A DNA stretch of 64,000 nucleotides from Domibacillus indicus. GTDB taxonomy: Bacteria; Bacillota; Bacilli; Bacillales; Domibacillaceae. The first letter of the stretch is position 1, and each line of letters begins with the position of its first letter. Shown here one piece after another: positions 8,131 to 16,184 of this stretch. The DNA lies in the NCBI RefSeq assembly GCF_000970685.1, contig NZ_LAJB01000002.1:124001-188000 (forward strand). The letters are read 5' to 3'. The notes beneath the pieces were generated by a model that saw nothing but the letters and a program-made list of their open reading frames with translations, searched no databases and was not told the origin of the DNA. A program made the translations under genes and the position numbers.

Positions 8131-8982
8131 CTATTTCACCGGCTTCCAATAAAGAAGTGCGGCATGAAAGGTGTACGGGTATTCGTATTGTCCGTCTTTT
8201 TCAATTACATACCGGTTCAGGGCCTGCTCGACTTTCTGCCTGTTATAGTCTCTGGTGAGAATTTTGCTGACATTGTCCTGGATAAGCGCTTCATATGACG
8301 GATAAGCAGCCACGCGGGGTAACTCAATGATTTTGCAATTCGCCATTATGCCAAGCTGATACAAAATATTTTGCAGGTGAATGTAATCTCTTCGCCTGAA
8401 TTTAATCGAATACCCCTGCTCCCGGTACAAATCCAGATAATGAGGCTTTTCCGGCCCGCTTGTCATTCCGGCAATCGCTATACGGGATGCAGCCCGGTTC
8501 ATTTTCATAACCGCTTCTCCTATATCGCTGATCCGGTAAAAGCAGTTTATCCCGAATACAGCGTCATAGTGCTGCTTCACCGTCAGCTGTTCCCATTTTT
8601 CACACAAAAAGCTTATATTGTGCAGCTGGCGGTTTTCCGTTTCCTTCCTGAGAAAATCAATTACACTCTCGGAGCTGTCCACGCATGTAAGCTGTTCAAC
8701 ATGTGCAGCTGTGCGGAATGTATAGTTTCCCCACCCCGGACCGATTTCAAGTACACGGTCATGAGGCTGCAGCAGCTCGAAAAGTGCTTCTTGAATCCTA
8801 TGAGCATAAGAATTTACCGGGTCCCCGCCTGTTCGTTTCTTTTTTTCTATAAAAGAAGCCCAGAAATCCTCTTCCTCTTTATCATTCGTCATTCGGCTCG
8901 AAAGGGTGCCATCCCATTCCTTCCTCCTTTCTTTCCATAACTCAATATAATCGCAGCCCAGCGATACACCCGAAATATTCAT
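8131..8982 (-). CDS. Class I SAM-dependent methyltransferase, last gene of a riboswitch-controlled transporter operon
   Basis: A 283-residue soluble protein. ATG at 8982 is chosen because AAGGGAGAT precedes it. The SAM-binding core is visible: motif I VLEIGPGWGNYTF (about residues 90-102), acidic loop VDSSESV, then a region around FGINCFYRISDIGEA. The N-terminal 80 residues and the C-terminal 90 residues have no family feature I recognise. It follows the second ATPase by 49 bases and belongs to the same minus-strand operon headed by a cobalamin riboswitch. That context suggests a role tied to cobalt or corrinoids, for instance methylating a chelator or an imported ligand, but no substrate can be read from the sequence. 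Confidence 0.8.
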   Translation of the reverse strand: MNISGVSLGCDYIELWKERRKEWDGTLSSRMTNDKEEEDFWASFIEKKKRTGGDPVNSYAHRIQEALFELLQPHDRVLEIGPGWGNYTFRTAAHVEQLTCVDSSESVIDFLRKETENRQLHNISFLCEKWEQLTVKQHYDAVFGINCFYRISDIGEAVMKMNRAASRIAIAGMTSGPEKPHYLDLYREQGYSIKFRRRDYIHLQNILYQLGIMANCKIIELPRVAAYPSYEALIQDNVSKILTRDYNRQKVEQALNRYVIEKDGQYEYPYTFHAALLYWKPVK

Positions 8983-9031
8983 CTTTATCTCCCTTTCTTC
9001 TCTCTCCTGTTTTGACCGGGTGAAGCGGCAT

Positions 9032-9817
9032 TTAAAAGCTTTCGTCGGGCATTGCTTGAAACAGCAAGCGCGAATAAGGGTGCTGCAGCTGCCGGCAGTC
9101 CCGGCCGCTGAAGGTTTCCACCAGCTTTCCCTGATACATAATAGCCACCCGGTCACAGAGCTGCCGGGTTGATTTTACGTCATGAGTAATAAACAGCAGA
9201 GACAGCTGCTGCTCTTTCTGGATACGCTTCAGCATCGCCAGGACAGCCCTTTGAGACGGCTCGTCGAGGCTGGCAACGGATTCATCAAGGATGATGATTT
9301 CCGGCCGGACAGCCAGGGCTTTCGCGAGGCATACCCGCTGCTTCTGCCCGCCGCTTAACTGATGGGGATACCTGGATAATAACGAAGGGTCCAGGTCCAC
9401 CAGCTCGAGCAAGCCTGCACATCTTGCGTCCCACATCGCTTTTTCTTGCGGGAAATAGTTGCGAAGCGGTTCTTCCAGGATTTCTTTTACACGCATTTTC
9501 GGATACAAGGACGAAGATGAATCCTGCAGCACCAGCTGCATCTGTTTATATGTCTTTCGGTTATTTCTTTTTCTTTCATGAATCGGCTGTCCCTTCAGCA
9601 GTACCTGCCCCGATGTTACAGGCTCCATATTCATCATTAATTTTGCCAGTGTGCTTTTTCCGCTGCCGCTTTCACCAACCAGCCCCACACATTCTCCTTT
9701 TCTTATGGCCAGATTCACCCCGTTAACGGCTTTCAGGCCGGAATTTGGCTTAAATAATGACATTCTTCTTGTTCTTGAAGGATATTCTTTTGACACATCA
9801 CGCAGTTCAAGCAGCAT
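9032..9817 (-). CDS. ABC transporter ATP-binding protein, oligopeptide/nickel type (NikE/OppF-like)
   Basis: ABC ATPase of 261 residues: Walker A GESGSGKST, signature LSGGQKQR, Walker B IIILDESVASLD, switch His in FITHD. A Ser replaces the more usual Pro in DEPxSALD, as often seen in NikE-like proteins. The region after the H-loop contains QGKLVETF and a short oligopeptide-transporter tail (HPYSRLLFQAMP), which marks the OppDF/NikDE group. Its start overlaps the stop of the preceding ATPase (TGATG), implying coupled translation. It would form a heterodimer with that protein to drive the two permeases. Confidence 0.88.
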   Translation of the reverse strand: MLLELRDVSKEYPSRTRRMSLFKPNSGLKAVNGVNLAIRKGECVGLVGESGSGKSTLAKLMMNMEPVTSGQVLLKGQPIHERKRNNRKTYKQMQLVLQDSSSSLYPKMRVKEILEEPLRNYFPQEKAMWDARCAGLLELVDLDPSLLSRYPHQLSGGQKQRVCLAKALAVRPEIIILDESVASLDEPSQRAVLAMLKRIQKEQQLSLLFITHDVKSTRQLCDRVAIMYQGKLVETFSGRDCRQLQHPYSRLLFQAMPDESF

Positions 9818-10536
9818 CAGCCCGTCACACCTCCCTGCTCCATAAAAATGACCCGGTCCGCAAACCGGTTTACACTTTCCTGATCATGCGAAATAAGCAA
9901 AACCGCCAGATCAAAGTCGGCCTGCAGCTTTTTTAATAAAGCCATTACCTTTTCTTTATTGATCACATCAAGGGCGGTCGTTGGTTCATCCGCAATCAAT
10001 ATCTTCGGTTTTGCGCTCAGCATCATCGCCAGCAAAATCCGCTGGCACATGCCTCCGCTCAGTTCAAACGGATAAGAGGATAAAATAAATGCCGGATCGG
10101 CAAAACCGACCTGGTGCAATAGAGAATGCAAATAGCTGACCGCTTCTTTTCGCGGCAGCTTTCTTCTTTGATTCAGCGTTTCCATCATTTGCTTTTTCAC
10201 CGTCCGGATCGGATTTAAGCCATTTAAGGAGTGCTGGATCAGCAGGGCGATTTCCTCGCGCCGCAGACGCTGCCATTCCTTTTCGCTGTAAGTGGTAATA
10301 TTTTGATTCTTATAGCAAATGTGTCCTTTTGTCACGATCCATTCTTTTTCCAGCATCCCGACAACGGCATGAGCCGTTACGCTTTTTCCGCAGCCGCTTG
10401 GACCTGTCAAGGCCGCCATCTCCCCCTTATACAGTTGAAACGATACATCCTGTACAATCGGATTTGTTTTTTCTGAATCCCGGCACGAAATTTCCAGATG
10501 CTCAACAGTCAATAAAGGCTTTGTCGCTGTACTCAT
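9817..10536 (-). CDS. ABC transporter ATP-binding protein, oligopeptide/nickel type (NikD/OppD-like)
   Basis: ABC ATPase of 239 residues with Walker A GPSGCGKS, signature LSGGMCQR, Walker B ILIADEPTTALD and switch His in LISHD. It lacks the C-terminal zinc/iron-sulfur-like oligo_HPY extension of large OppD proteins, as do NikD-type subunits of metal importers. One base separates it from the permease gene and its end overlaps the NikE-like gene. With the latter it forms the cytoplasmic motor of the importer. Confidence 0.88.
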   Translation of the reverse strand: MSTATKPLLTVEHLEISCRDSEKTNPIVQDVSFQLYKGEMAALTGPSGCGKSVTAHAVVGMLEKEWIVTKGHICYKNQNITTYSEKEWQRLRREEIALLIQHSLNGLNPIRTVKKQMMETLNQRRKLPRKEAVSYLHSLLHQVGFADPAFILSSYPFELSGGMCQRILLAMMLSAKPKILIADEPTTALDVINKEKVMALLKKLQADFDLAVLLISHDQESVNRFADRVIFMEQGGVTG

Positions 10537-10537
10537 G

Positions 10538-11365
10538 CTACACCTCTTTTACGGCAGCAGTATGCCGCCTGCTAAACCGGCCGCTCACCAGCTGGCAGCC
10601 GAAAACAAAAAACATAATGGCCAGGCCGGGAAACACCATCACATGAGGAGCAATTTGAAAATAGCCGGCTGCATCATGCAGCATAATCCCCCATTCCGGT
10701 GTTGGCGGCTGAGTGCCCAGCCCTAAAAACGAAAGCCCTGCCATTGCCAGAACGATTTTTCCCGTATCGAGTGCTCCAAACACAGCAAGAGGCGAAAAAA
10801 TTTCCGGAAGAATGTAACGCCTCATGATACGGAGATGAGAATTTCCGGACATCCTGGCTGACAGAATATAATCTTCTTTACGAACCTTTAAGACCAGGCT
10901 GCGAATAAACCGCACATAATTCGCCCACCGGACCAGAATGATGGCAATCGCCATGTTGACAAAGCCCGGCCCCAATAACCCCACAATGGCAATGGTCAGC
11001 ACAATATCCGGAATGGCAAGCATCCCGTCAATGAAACGCATAAAAAGATGATCCGTCCGCCCGCGTAGATACCCTGTCAGAAGGCCGACAGGAAGACTGA
11101 TCAAAAATGTGCATATCATTACAAGAACCGCAAAGACGGCACTTATTCTGATTCCATAGATGATTCGGGACAGGATGCAGCGCCCGAGATGATCGGTTCC
11201 AAACGGGTATGTCCAGCCGGGAGACGACAGCCTGTTTGAAAGATCCATCGCCAGGGGATCGTGGGGAGCAAGCCACGGGGCCAAAACACCGGCCAAACAA
11301 ATAAAGATAAGCAGGCCGGCCCCTCCAATCAAGCCGGCGTCTACTGAATACGGAACTTTTTTCAC
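10538..11365 (-). CDS. ABC transporter permease, NikC/OppC-like
   Basis: Inner-membrane permease of 275 residues with about six membrane segments and an N-terminal helix. The family pattern is clear: HDPLAMDLSNRLSSP and PFGTDHLGRCILSRI near the N terminus, and the EAA-like loop around ARMSGNSHLRIMRRYILPE towards the C terminus. It ends with GLAIMFFVFGCQLVSG. It pairs with the NikB-like permease encoded 12 bases upstream. Start ATG 11365 has AGGAGGATTATG upstream. Confidence 0.9.
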   Translation of the reverse strand: MKKVPYSVDAGLIGGAGLLIFICLAGVLAPWLAPHDPLAMDLSNRLSSPGWTYPFGTDHLGRCILSRIIYGIRISAVFAVLVMICTFLISLPVGLLTGYLRGRTDHLFMRFIDGMLAIPDIVLTIAIVGLLGPGFVNMAIAIILVRWANYVRFIRSLVLKVRKEDYILSARMSGNSHLRIMRRYILPEIFSPLAVFGALDTGKIVLAMAGLSFLGLGTQPPTPEWGIMLHDAAGYFQIAPHVMVFPGLAIMFFVFGCQLVSGRFSRRHTAAVKEV

Positions 11366-11377
11366 TGCATAATCCTC

Positions 11378-12319
11378 CTAACGAACTCTTAGCCTCGGGT
11401 CAAAAAGTGCATAGATCACATCAACGGCAAAATGAACGAAAACAAACAGAAAGGAAGTCAGGATAACATAGCCCTGAATAACAGGATAATCGCGCATATG
11501 AATCGCTTCGACAATATACCTTCCCAGTCCCGGCCAGGAAAAAATCGATTCCACAATAATGCTGCCGCACAGCATAAACGCAAAGCTGGTTCCGAGCATC
11601 GTCACAATCGGCAGCAGCGCATGCTTAAAAACCTGGAACACTAAAATCCTCCTGCCCGAAAAACCTCTCGCTTTCGCCGCTGTGACAAACTGCTGGTTCA
11701 ATATGCCGAGCATACTGGTGCGCAGCACGCGGGCATAAACCGTTCCCAGCCCCAGTCCGAGTGTAACGGCCGGCAAAACGAGATGCTGCAAAGTGCCCCG
11801 GCCCATAGAAGGAAGCCAGCCATATCGGACCGAAAAAAAATAAATCAATAAAAAGCCCAGCCAGAAAGAAGGGATAGAGGAACCGAAAAGAGCCATTATT
11901 TTTCCAATCCGGTTCAGCCAGCCCTTTGAGTAAATCGAGGTTGAAATCCCCAAAGCAAAGGTAACCATCACCATCACAATCAAGCCTGCCGCTGCGAGCT
12001 CAAAGGTCGCAGGGATTCTGCCCGCTAATTCTTCGGCGACAGGCTTTTTCGAAACATACGAGGTTCCCCACTGCCCGGTAAACGCATCGGTTATCCACTG
12101 TCCATACTGCTTCCATACATTTTCTGTCAGACCAAGCTCCTCCCGCAAAGCAACAAGCGCTTCTTCCGAGGGAGGAACATCATGAGCGGCCAGCAATAGA
12201 TAAGCCGGATCTCCCGGGGCTGCCCGCAAAAGCAAAAAAGTAAGAGTTGAGACGAAAAAAATAACCATAACCAACTGAGCAAAACGCTCCAGACAAAAAC
12301 GAATCATTTTTCCCCTCAC
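11378..12319 (-). CDS. ABC transporter permease, NikB/OppB-like
   Basis: Permease of 313 residues with the BPD_transp_1 arrangement: an N-terminal membrane helix (FAQLVMVIFFVSTLTFLLL), RAAPGDPAYLL as in OppB/NikB, five further membrane segments, and the cytoplasmic EAA loop ending AKARGFSGRRILVFQVFKHALLPIV. Its ATG at 12319 overlaps the binding-protein stop by four bases. Together with the NikC-like protein it forms the membrane channel. Confidence 0.9.
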   Translation of the reverse strand: MRGKMIRFCLERFAQLVMVIFFVSTLTFLLLRAAPGDPAYLLLAAHDVPPSEEALVALREELGLTENVWKQYGQWITDAFTGQWGTSYVSKKPVAEELAGRIPATFELAAAGLIVMVMVTFALGISTSIYSKGWLNRIGKIMALFGSSIPSFWLGFLLIYFFSVRYGWLPSMGRGTLQHLVLPAVTLGLGLGTVYARVLRTSMLGILNQQFVTAAKARGFSGRRILVFQVFKHALLPIVTMLGTSFAFMLCGSIIVESIFSWPGLGRYIVEAIHMRDYPVIQGYVILTSFLFVFVHFAVDVIYALFDPRLRVR

Positions 12320-13863
12320 TCATTTACATCAATTTGGGAATGAATGTAATAATACTCAATAGGATGCGGAGTAAATCCTTTGACTGCTTTTCGAGCAGCG
12401 AATACCGTTTCCGGATAAACGATGAACGACTGCGGCAGATCTGTATTGATGACTTCCTGTATTTGGAGCGCCAACTGGTTCCGCTTCGCCGAATCCACTG
12501 TTTGATTTAACTGGTCAATCAGACGATCCAGGGAAGATGAAGCATAGTGGCTCACGTTCGATGCACTGTCCGATTGATAGAAAATATTTAGAAAGTACTG
12601 GGGATCCCCCGTATGGGCTGTTAACATACTGTACATAGACAAATCCCATTCATCATTCGCCAGTGCTTCATCAATGTTTTCCACCTGGCGGATCTCCGCT
12701 TTGATTCCTTTTTCCAGCAGCTCGTTTTGAATGATTTCTGCCATGACGGTTAATTCCGGCCGCTGCGGAAAAGTTAACATCGTCACTTCAAAAAGCCTCC
12801 CCTGCTTTTCCCATATTCCATCTGCGTTGAGCTGCCACCCTTCCTCCTCCATCCATTTTCCTACTGATTCCGCCTGGTTTTTCTTTTCCACTTTGCCAAA
12901 CGGCAGCACTTCAGGAAACGGCCCTCCGGCTTCCGTCCCATACCCCGCCATAATGGAATCAACAATCTCTGCGCGCGGTATGGACAGATCAATGGCCTTT
13001 CGAAGATTTTGATTGTTGACTAGAGGTGAATTCAAATTAAAAAGCATCATATGCGTGCGAAGCGATGGAGCCGTCAGGACACGAAATCTCTCATCTTTCT
13101 CCAGTACGGCGATATTATCAATAGGAATATCCGTTGCGGCATCCACATCCCCGGATTGCAGGGCCATTAATCGTGTTGTTCCTTCGGGTATAAATTTAAT
13201 GGTTATTTCGGATAATAACGCCGGTGTTCCCCAATAATCTTTGTATCGTTCTGCCACAAGCGATTCATCCCTCGTAAACTGCTTTATTTGAAAGGCCCCG
13301 GTAAAAGCCGGATATCCAGCCTCACCTTCAAGAGATGCCACATCAGCAATGATCGTTGATGGATCTGCCAGATGGGCGATCAGGGCGGCATTTGGCTTCG
13401 CTGTAACGATTTTCAATTCATTCTCTGACAGTACTTCAATTGATTCAATCTGCAGTAAATCCTTCGCGGTTTGCCCCTGCTTCAAAGACCTGAGCAGGGA
13501 TTTCTTCACACTGGCTGCGTCCATTGCGTTTCCGTTATGAAAGGTTACACCCTCCTCGAGCTGGAATATCCACGTGTTTTCATTTTCCTGCTTCCATTCC
13601 TTCGCCAGCCAGGGGACGGGCGTTAATTCTTCATTCAACTTTACCAGCGTTTCCGCCGTTCCGGAGCGCATCATTTCCCAGCTGTCGCTGCCGTGCGGAT
13701 CAAGACTTGCCGGACTCCATGGAAAAGCCAGGACTGCTTTTTTATCAGCTGCCGTATGGGCACTTCCTTCTTCGCTTTCCCCGGTGCACCCGGTTAGAAG
13801 AAGAAAACCGGCTATAACCGCCCATAAAACGACGGTGAATTCGCGATGCGTGTTTTTTTTCAT
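12316..13863 (-). CDS. Substrate-binding lipoprotein of a nickel/cobalt/oligopeptide-type ABC importer (NikA/CntA-like)
   Basis: Family 5 extracellular solute-binding protein, 515 residues. The chosen start ATG 13863 (GGAGG 9-10 bases upstream) gives a classic signal with lipobox LLTGC. Cluster C features include SLDPHGSDSWEMMRSGTAET and LEEGVTFHNGNAMDAASVK. The RTHMMLFNLNSP stretch is as in NikA/CntA-like proteins rather than large-peptide OppA. Such proteins bind metal complexed by His or opine-type chelators, or short peptides. A cobalamin riboswitch and terminator precede it, which argues for cobalt. The open frame continues upstream without a stop to another start at 14013 (described separately). 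Confidence 0.85.
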   Translation of the reverse strand: MKKNTHREFTVVLWAVIAGFLLLTGCTGESEEGSAHTAADKKAVLAFPWSPASLDPHGSDSWEMMRSGTAETLVKLNEELTPVPWLAKEWKQENENTWIFQLEEGVTFHNGNAMDAASVKKSLLRSLKQGQTAKDLLQIESIEVLSENELKIVTAKPNAALIAHLADPSTIIADVASLEGEAGYPAFTGAFQIKQFTRDESLVAERYKDYWGTPALLSEITIKFIPEGTTRLMALQSGDVDAATDIPIDNIAVLEKDERFRVLTAPSLRTHMMLFNLNSPLVNNQNLRKAIDLSIPRAEIVDSIMAGYGTEAGGPFPEVLPFGKVEKKNQAESVGKWMEEEGWQLNADGIWEKQGRLFEVTMLTFPQRPELTVMAEIIQNELLEKGIKAEIRQVENIDEALANDEWDLSMYSMLTAHTGDPQYFLNIFYQSDSASNVSHYASSSLDRLIDQLNQTVDSAKRNQLALQIQEVINTDLPQSFIVYPETVFAARKAVKGFTPHPIEYYYIHSQIDVNE

Positions 13864-13886
13864 GAGAAAGCCTCCATTCGTTATGT

Positions 13887-13941
13887 AAAAAAATAAAAAA
13901 AGCATTTCCGGCCCGTTTAAGAGGTCAGAAATGCTTTTTTG
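13887..13941 (-). terminator. Intrinsic terminator in the riboswitch leader
   Basis: On the minus strand GCATTTC (13934-13928) pairs with GAAATGC (13908-13902), with GACC/GGCC extending the inner stem, followed by a long T tract. It lies between the cobalamin aptamer and the binding-protein gene and is the likely expression platform. Confidence 0.8.
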
Positions 13942-14010
13942 GATAAATAAGAAAACGACTGAACATCGGAATATCTCACATATCGATGAATTCAGAAAAT
14001 AGGCGATCAG

Positions 14011-14027
14011 CATCCTAACCACCTCCC
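14011..14027 (-). promoter_or_regulatory. Second, in-frame start signal inside the riboswitch leader
   Basis: Minus-strand AGGGAGGTGG (about 14027-14018) is followed by ATG at 14013. The frame continues for 50 codons straight through the terminator hairpin and joins the binding-protein frame without a stop. Translation from here would bury the lipoprotein signal, so it may act as a regulatory leader rather than the true start. Confidence 0.45.
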
Positions 14028-14047
14028 TAAATCCCGTAGGTCTACCA

Positions 14048-14240
14048 GTGATGTTAAAACAGGCAGGTCTCCTGACTCGGGGCAGCACTTTCAATCCTTC
14101 CCGGCTGTCGACCAGTGGTTTTTTTGAAAGCGGTCAGCATGTCTTGCTGCTGATACCCCATACAGTGGCGGGTCCGTGCCGGAATTGAACCGGCTTCCCT
14201 TTTCAGCGGATAAAGCTTCACAAAACTTTATTTCGCACCT
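14048..14240 (-). ncRNA. Cobalamin (AdoCbl) riboswitch
   Basis: Read on the minus strand, the leader has the conserved blocks of the cobalamin riboswitch in order: GGGAAGCCGGTTCAATTCCGG, then CACGGACCCGCCACTGTA, a CCACTGG strand, GGGAAGG, and the B12-box end GAGTCAGGAGACCTGCC at about 14081-14059. The boundaries are approximate. It stands about 190 bases upstream of the binding-protein gene, followed by a terminator, so high adenosylcobalamin should shut off the transporter operon. Confidence 0.93.
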
Positions 14241-14316
14241 ATTTCCGAACAATATGAAATTTTTATATGAATCTGCTTTTTCGCTGGCTGTACAAGCTGA
14301 TGGTTATGTAAACAAA

Positions 14317-14356
14317 CATTCACCCTAATGGTAGAGTGAATGGAACGGATTGTCAA
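14317..14356 (-). promoter_or_regulatory. Promoter of the riboswitch operon with an overlapping palindrome
   Basis: On the minus strand TTGACA (14356-14351), 17 bases, then TACCAT (14333-14328) form a sigma-A promoter about 90 bases before the aptamer. The perfect inverted repeat CATTCAC (14342-14336) and GTGAATG (14323-14317) brackets the -10 element and looks like a repressor operator of unknown specificity. Confidence 0.6.
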
Positions 14357-14582
14357 TAAATGTTTGGAAAAACGATCAATTTCCCACCTGGCTAACCGAG
14401 AAAAATAGGCAAGCCAGATCATACATAAACCTGTAAACAGGGATTTCTGGAACCTTCACAAAAAAAAGAGCGAAACACCTAGTATGAAGGTTTTCCACTT
14501 TTTCTTATATCCGGCAAGCGGCACTCTTTCTATTTACTCTATCCATCGATCAAGGTGCCGGAGCTGTTTTCTCAAACATTTT

Positions 14583-14631
14583 TTAAAAAAACAATGCCGC
14601 CCTGCTTCGAGAAAGGACGACATTGTTTTAT
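14583..14631 (-). terminator. tgl terminator
   Basis: AAACAATG (14591-14598) pairs with CATTGTTT (14623-14630) with an inner GC stem, followed on the minus strand by seven T. It is 30 bases after the tgl stop. The rest of the stretch 14360-14582 shows no gene I can support. Confidence 0.8.
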
Positions 14632-14659
14632 ATCTCGTATACACTTTCTGAGCTTGCGA

Positions 14660-15475
14660 TTACAAATACGATAAATACTGATCAAATGAAATGGAATTTC
14701 TGCCATGCAATACAGCTGCACGCCCCGAATAAGCAGTATACGCCGCCGGAAGCTTCGCCAGGCGGCTAAACGACGGCCTCGTGACGAAATTGGACAGGTA
14801 TGCTGACTGAACGGCTTCCGCCGCCCTCACCTGATTCAGTATCTCAATCATTTGCTCAGCCGTTTTGATTCCGATTCCGTGGCCAAAATACGTGCCGTCT
14901 TCCAGTACGACGGCATTTTCTCCTCTCCAGTGCGGGGTTTCCGGATCAACGTCAGGATTATGAAAATACACCACATCACCGGGCAAGGAATGCCGTGTGT
15001 ACTCTTTCTTAATTCCAAGATCCCGGTCCGCATGCCAGCTGTACAGGTAAAGATTTTGAAAAAACTGATTAAAAAAGGTTTCACCCATAAGATTTAAAAC
15101 AGCATAGTAATAAACAATGATCATGGCCGTTGCACACTCAAATGCATACAGCGAACTGTTCAGGTAGATATCTTCAATTGCATCCGCCGGCTTTGCATCG
15201 CGTTCCAGGCGGAAGCCGCCGCTTTCTGTCAGGTCCCAGTACCGGGGATTGCACCGCGAGTTTTCAAATATGGCGAACCGGGCATTGCCTGCGTTCATGG
15301 CTCTTGCGCTTCCTACAATATGTTTTCGCAGTGCCACCTCAAATGCTGCTTCATCAACAGACTGATACGGATAAATGGCCGGGCTGTCATTCATCTGCTG
15401 CAAAATGATGCTTTCCACACGGTCAGACGGCCGCACATCCCCCTGCTGAAAAGGCCTTCCTGAAATCTGGATCAT
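14660..15475 (-). CDS. tgl: Spore coat protein-glutamine gamma-glutamyltransferase (transglutaminase)
   Basis: Matches Bacillus Tgl, which cross-links coat proteins (for example GerQ and SafA) through epsilon-(gamma-glutamyl)lysine bonds on the maturing spore. The product is 271 residues, a little longer than the 245-residue B. subtilis protein. The catalytic Cys is Cys114 in the conserved YAFECATAM stretch. The basic/acidic groups of the compact Tgl fold are recognisable around SLPGDVVYFHNPDVDP and HWRGENAVVLEDGTYFGHGIGI. No signal peptide or His-Asp-type classical triad is expected. It is a single gene with its own terminator, and good evidence that the organism sporulates. Confidence 0.93.
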   Translation of the reverse strand: MIQISGRPFQQGDVRPSDRVESIILQQMNDSPAIYPYQSVDEAAFEVALRKHIVGSARAMNAGNARFAIFENSRCNPRYWDLTESGGFRLERDAKPADAIEDIYLNSSLYAFECATAMIIVYYYAVLNLMGETFFNQFFQNLYLYSWHADRDLGIKKEYTRHSLPGDVVYFHNPDVDPETPHWRGENAVVLEDGTYFGHGIGIKTAEQMIEILNQVRAAEAVQSAYLSNFVTRPSFSRLAKLPAAYTAYSGRAAVLHGRNSISFDQYLSYL

Positions 15476-15651
15476 ACGCTGTCCCTCTTTCCCGGTTCAT
15501 CAGGTTGTCATTCACATTAGTATCCAGCATATTCAAGCACCGGGGAAGGGTGCGCTTTGCAAAAAATAAGGGGAACCTGCGTTTTGTTTCTGGCAGACAA
15601 ACGAAATTATGTTTGGTATACTAAAAATGAATGTGGAAAAAGCAGGAGAGT

Positions 15652-15834
15652 ATGATGAAAAAAAGAAGAAAAAAGAAAAAACCCGCTCCCTTCTGCCTGT
15701 ACGCGATGGCGGTCACTGTCTCGGTCGTCGGCAGCAAGCTCGTGTTTGAAAATTTTACAGAGGTGCGGGATTTGGTGTTTGTTATCTCGGCAACGCTGTT
15801 TGCCGTTCATTTTTCAATCAAAATGGCAGATTGA
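15652..15834 (+). CDS. Small basic single- or double-pass membrane protein
   Basis: About 60 residues from ATG 15652 with GCAGGAGAG directly upstream. The N terminus is strongly basic (MMKKRRKKKKP), then come two short hydrophobic stretches (FCLYAMAVTVSVVGSKLVF and LVFVISATLFAVHFSI). The positive-inside pattern suggests an N-in membrane hairpin. I do not recognise a family. A hairpin repeat that may serve as its terminator follows 20 bases later. Confidence 0.55.
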   Translation: MMKKRRKKKKPAPFCLYAMAVTVSVVGSKLVFENFTEVRDLVFVISATLFAVHFSIKMAD

Positions 15835-15853
15835 TTCTGAATCACATTTCAGT

Positions 15854-16053
15854 CCTCTTTTTGCAAAAGAGGGCTTCAGGCTGTTGACAAACGCCCGCTT
15901 TCGGCGTCACTTGCCTGCTGTGAATGCTCATGACCCCCAAAAGGTCACTCCGCTTCCCAACCGGCCGCGTTCCTTGAAAAACAGACGCTTTCAATGAGCC
16001 TGAGTTCTAACTTTGTTTACACTCTTCCTCCCTCTTTTTGCAAAAGAGGGCTT
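15854..16053. repeat. Fold-back element (about 128 bp) bracketed by a 23-bp direct repeat
   Basis: The 23-base sequence CCTCTTTTTGCAAAAGAGGGCTT (shown by its ends: CCTC...GCTT) occurs exactly at 15854-15876 and 16031-16053. It is itself a hairpin (CCTCTTTT/AAAAGAGG). Between the copies lies a stretch with imperfect terminal inverted repeats, TCAGGCTGTTGACAAACGC near 15876 and its inverted relative TCAGGCTCATTGAAAGCGT ending at 16003. No open frame of note lies inside. It resembles a MITE/REP-type intergenic insert that duplicated the resident terminator. Confidence 0.5.
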
Positions 16054-16097
16054 TTCTTACAGGAATGCAAAAAAACCAGGTAATTAAGTATTTATTT

Positions 16098-16184
16098 TTG
16101 ACAAAAAAATTTATTTATGCTATAATTTACAATTAAAATATTTTCGTATACAATAAGATTCTCCTGGCCAGGGGAATCTTTTTT
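16098..16184 (+). promoter_or_regulatory. Consensus sigma-A promoter with leader terminator (attenuator-like)
   Basis: TTGACA (16098-16103), exactly 17 bases, then TATAAT (16121-16126). Within the leader, AAGATTC (16155-16161) pairs with GAATCTT (16174-16180) around CCTGGCCAGG, followed by six T, only 10 bases before the ribosome site of the methyltransferase gene. Transcription should stop before the gene unless the hairpin is prevented from forming. Confidence 0.7.

Noticed and set aside
8982-9156. Longer N terminus for the transporter-linked methyltransferase
   Set aside because: The upstream in-frame codons lie within the ATPase gene's 3' end in another frame, and the only good ribosome site is before ATG 8982.
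15607-15810. Minus-strand 67-codon frame opposite the small basic membrane protein
   Set aside because: No ribosome site; the plus-strand frame has one together with a sensible membrane topology.
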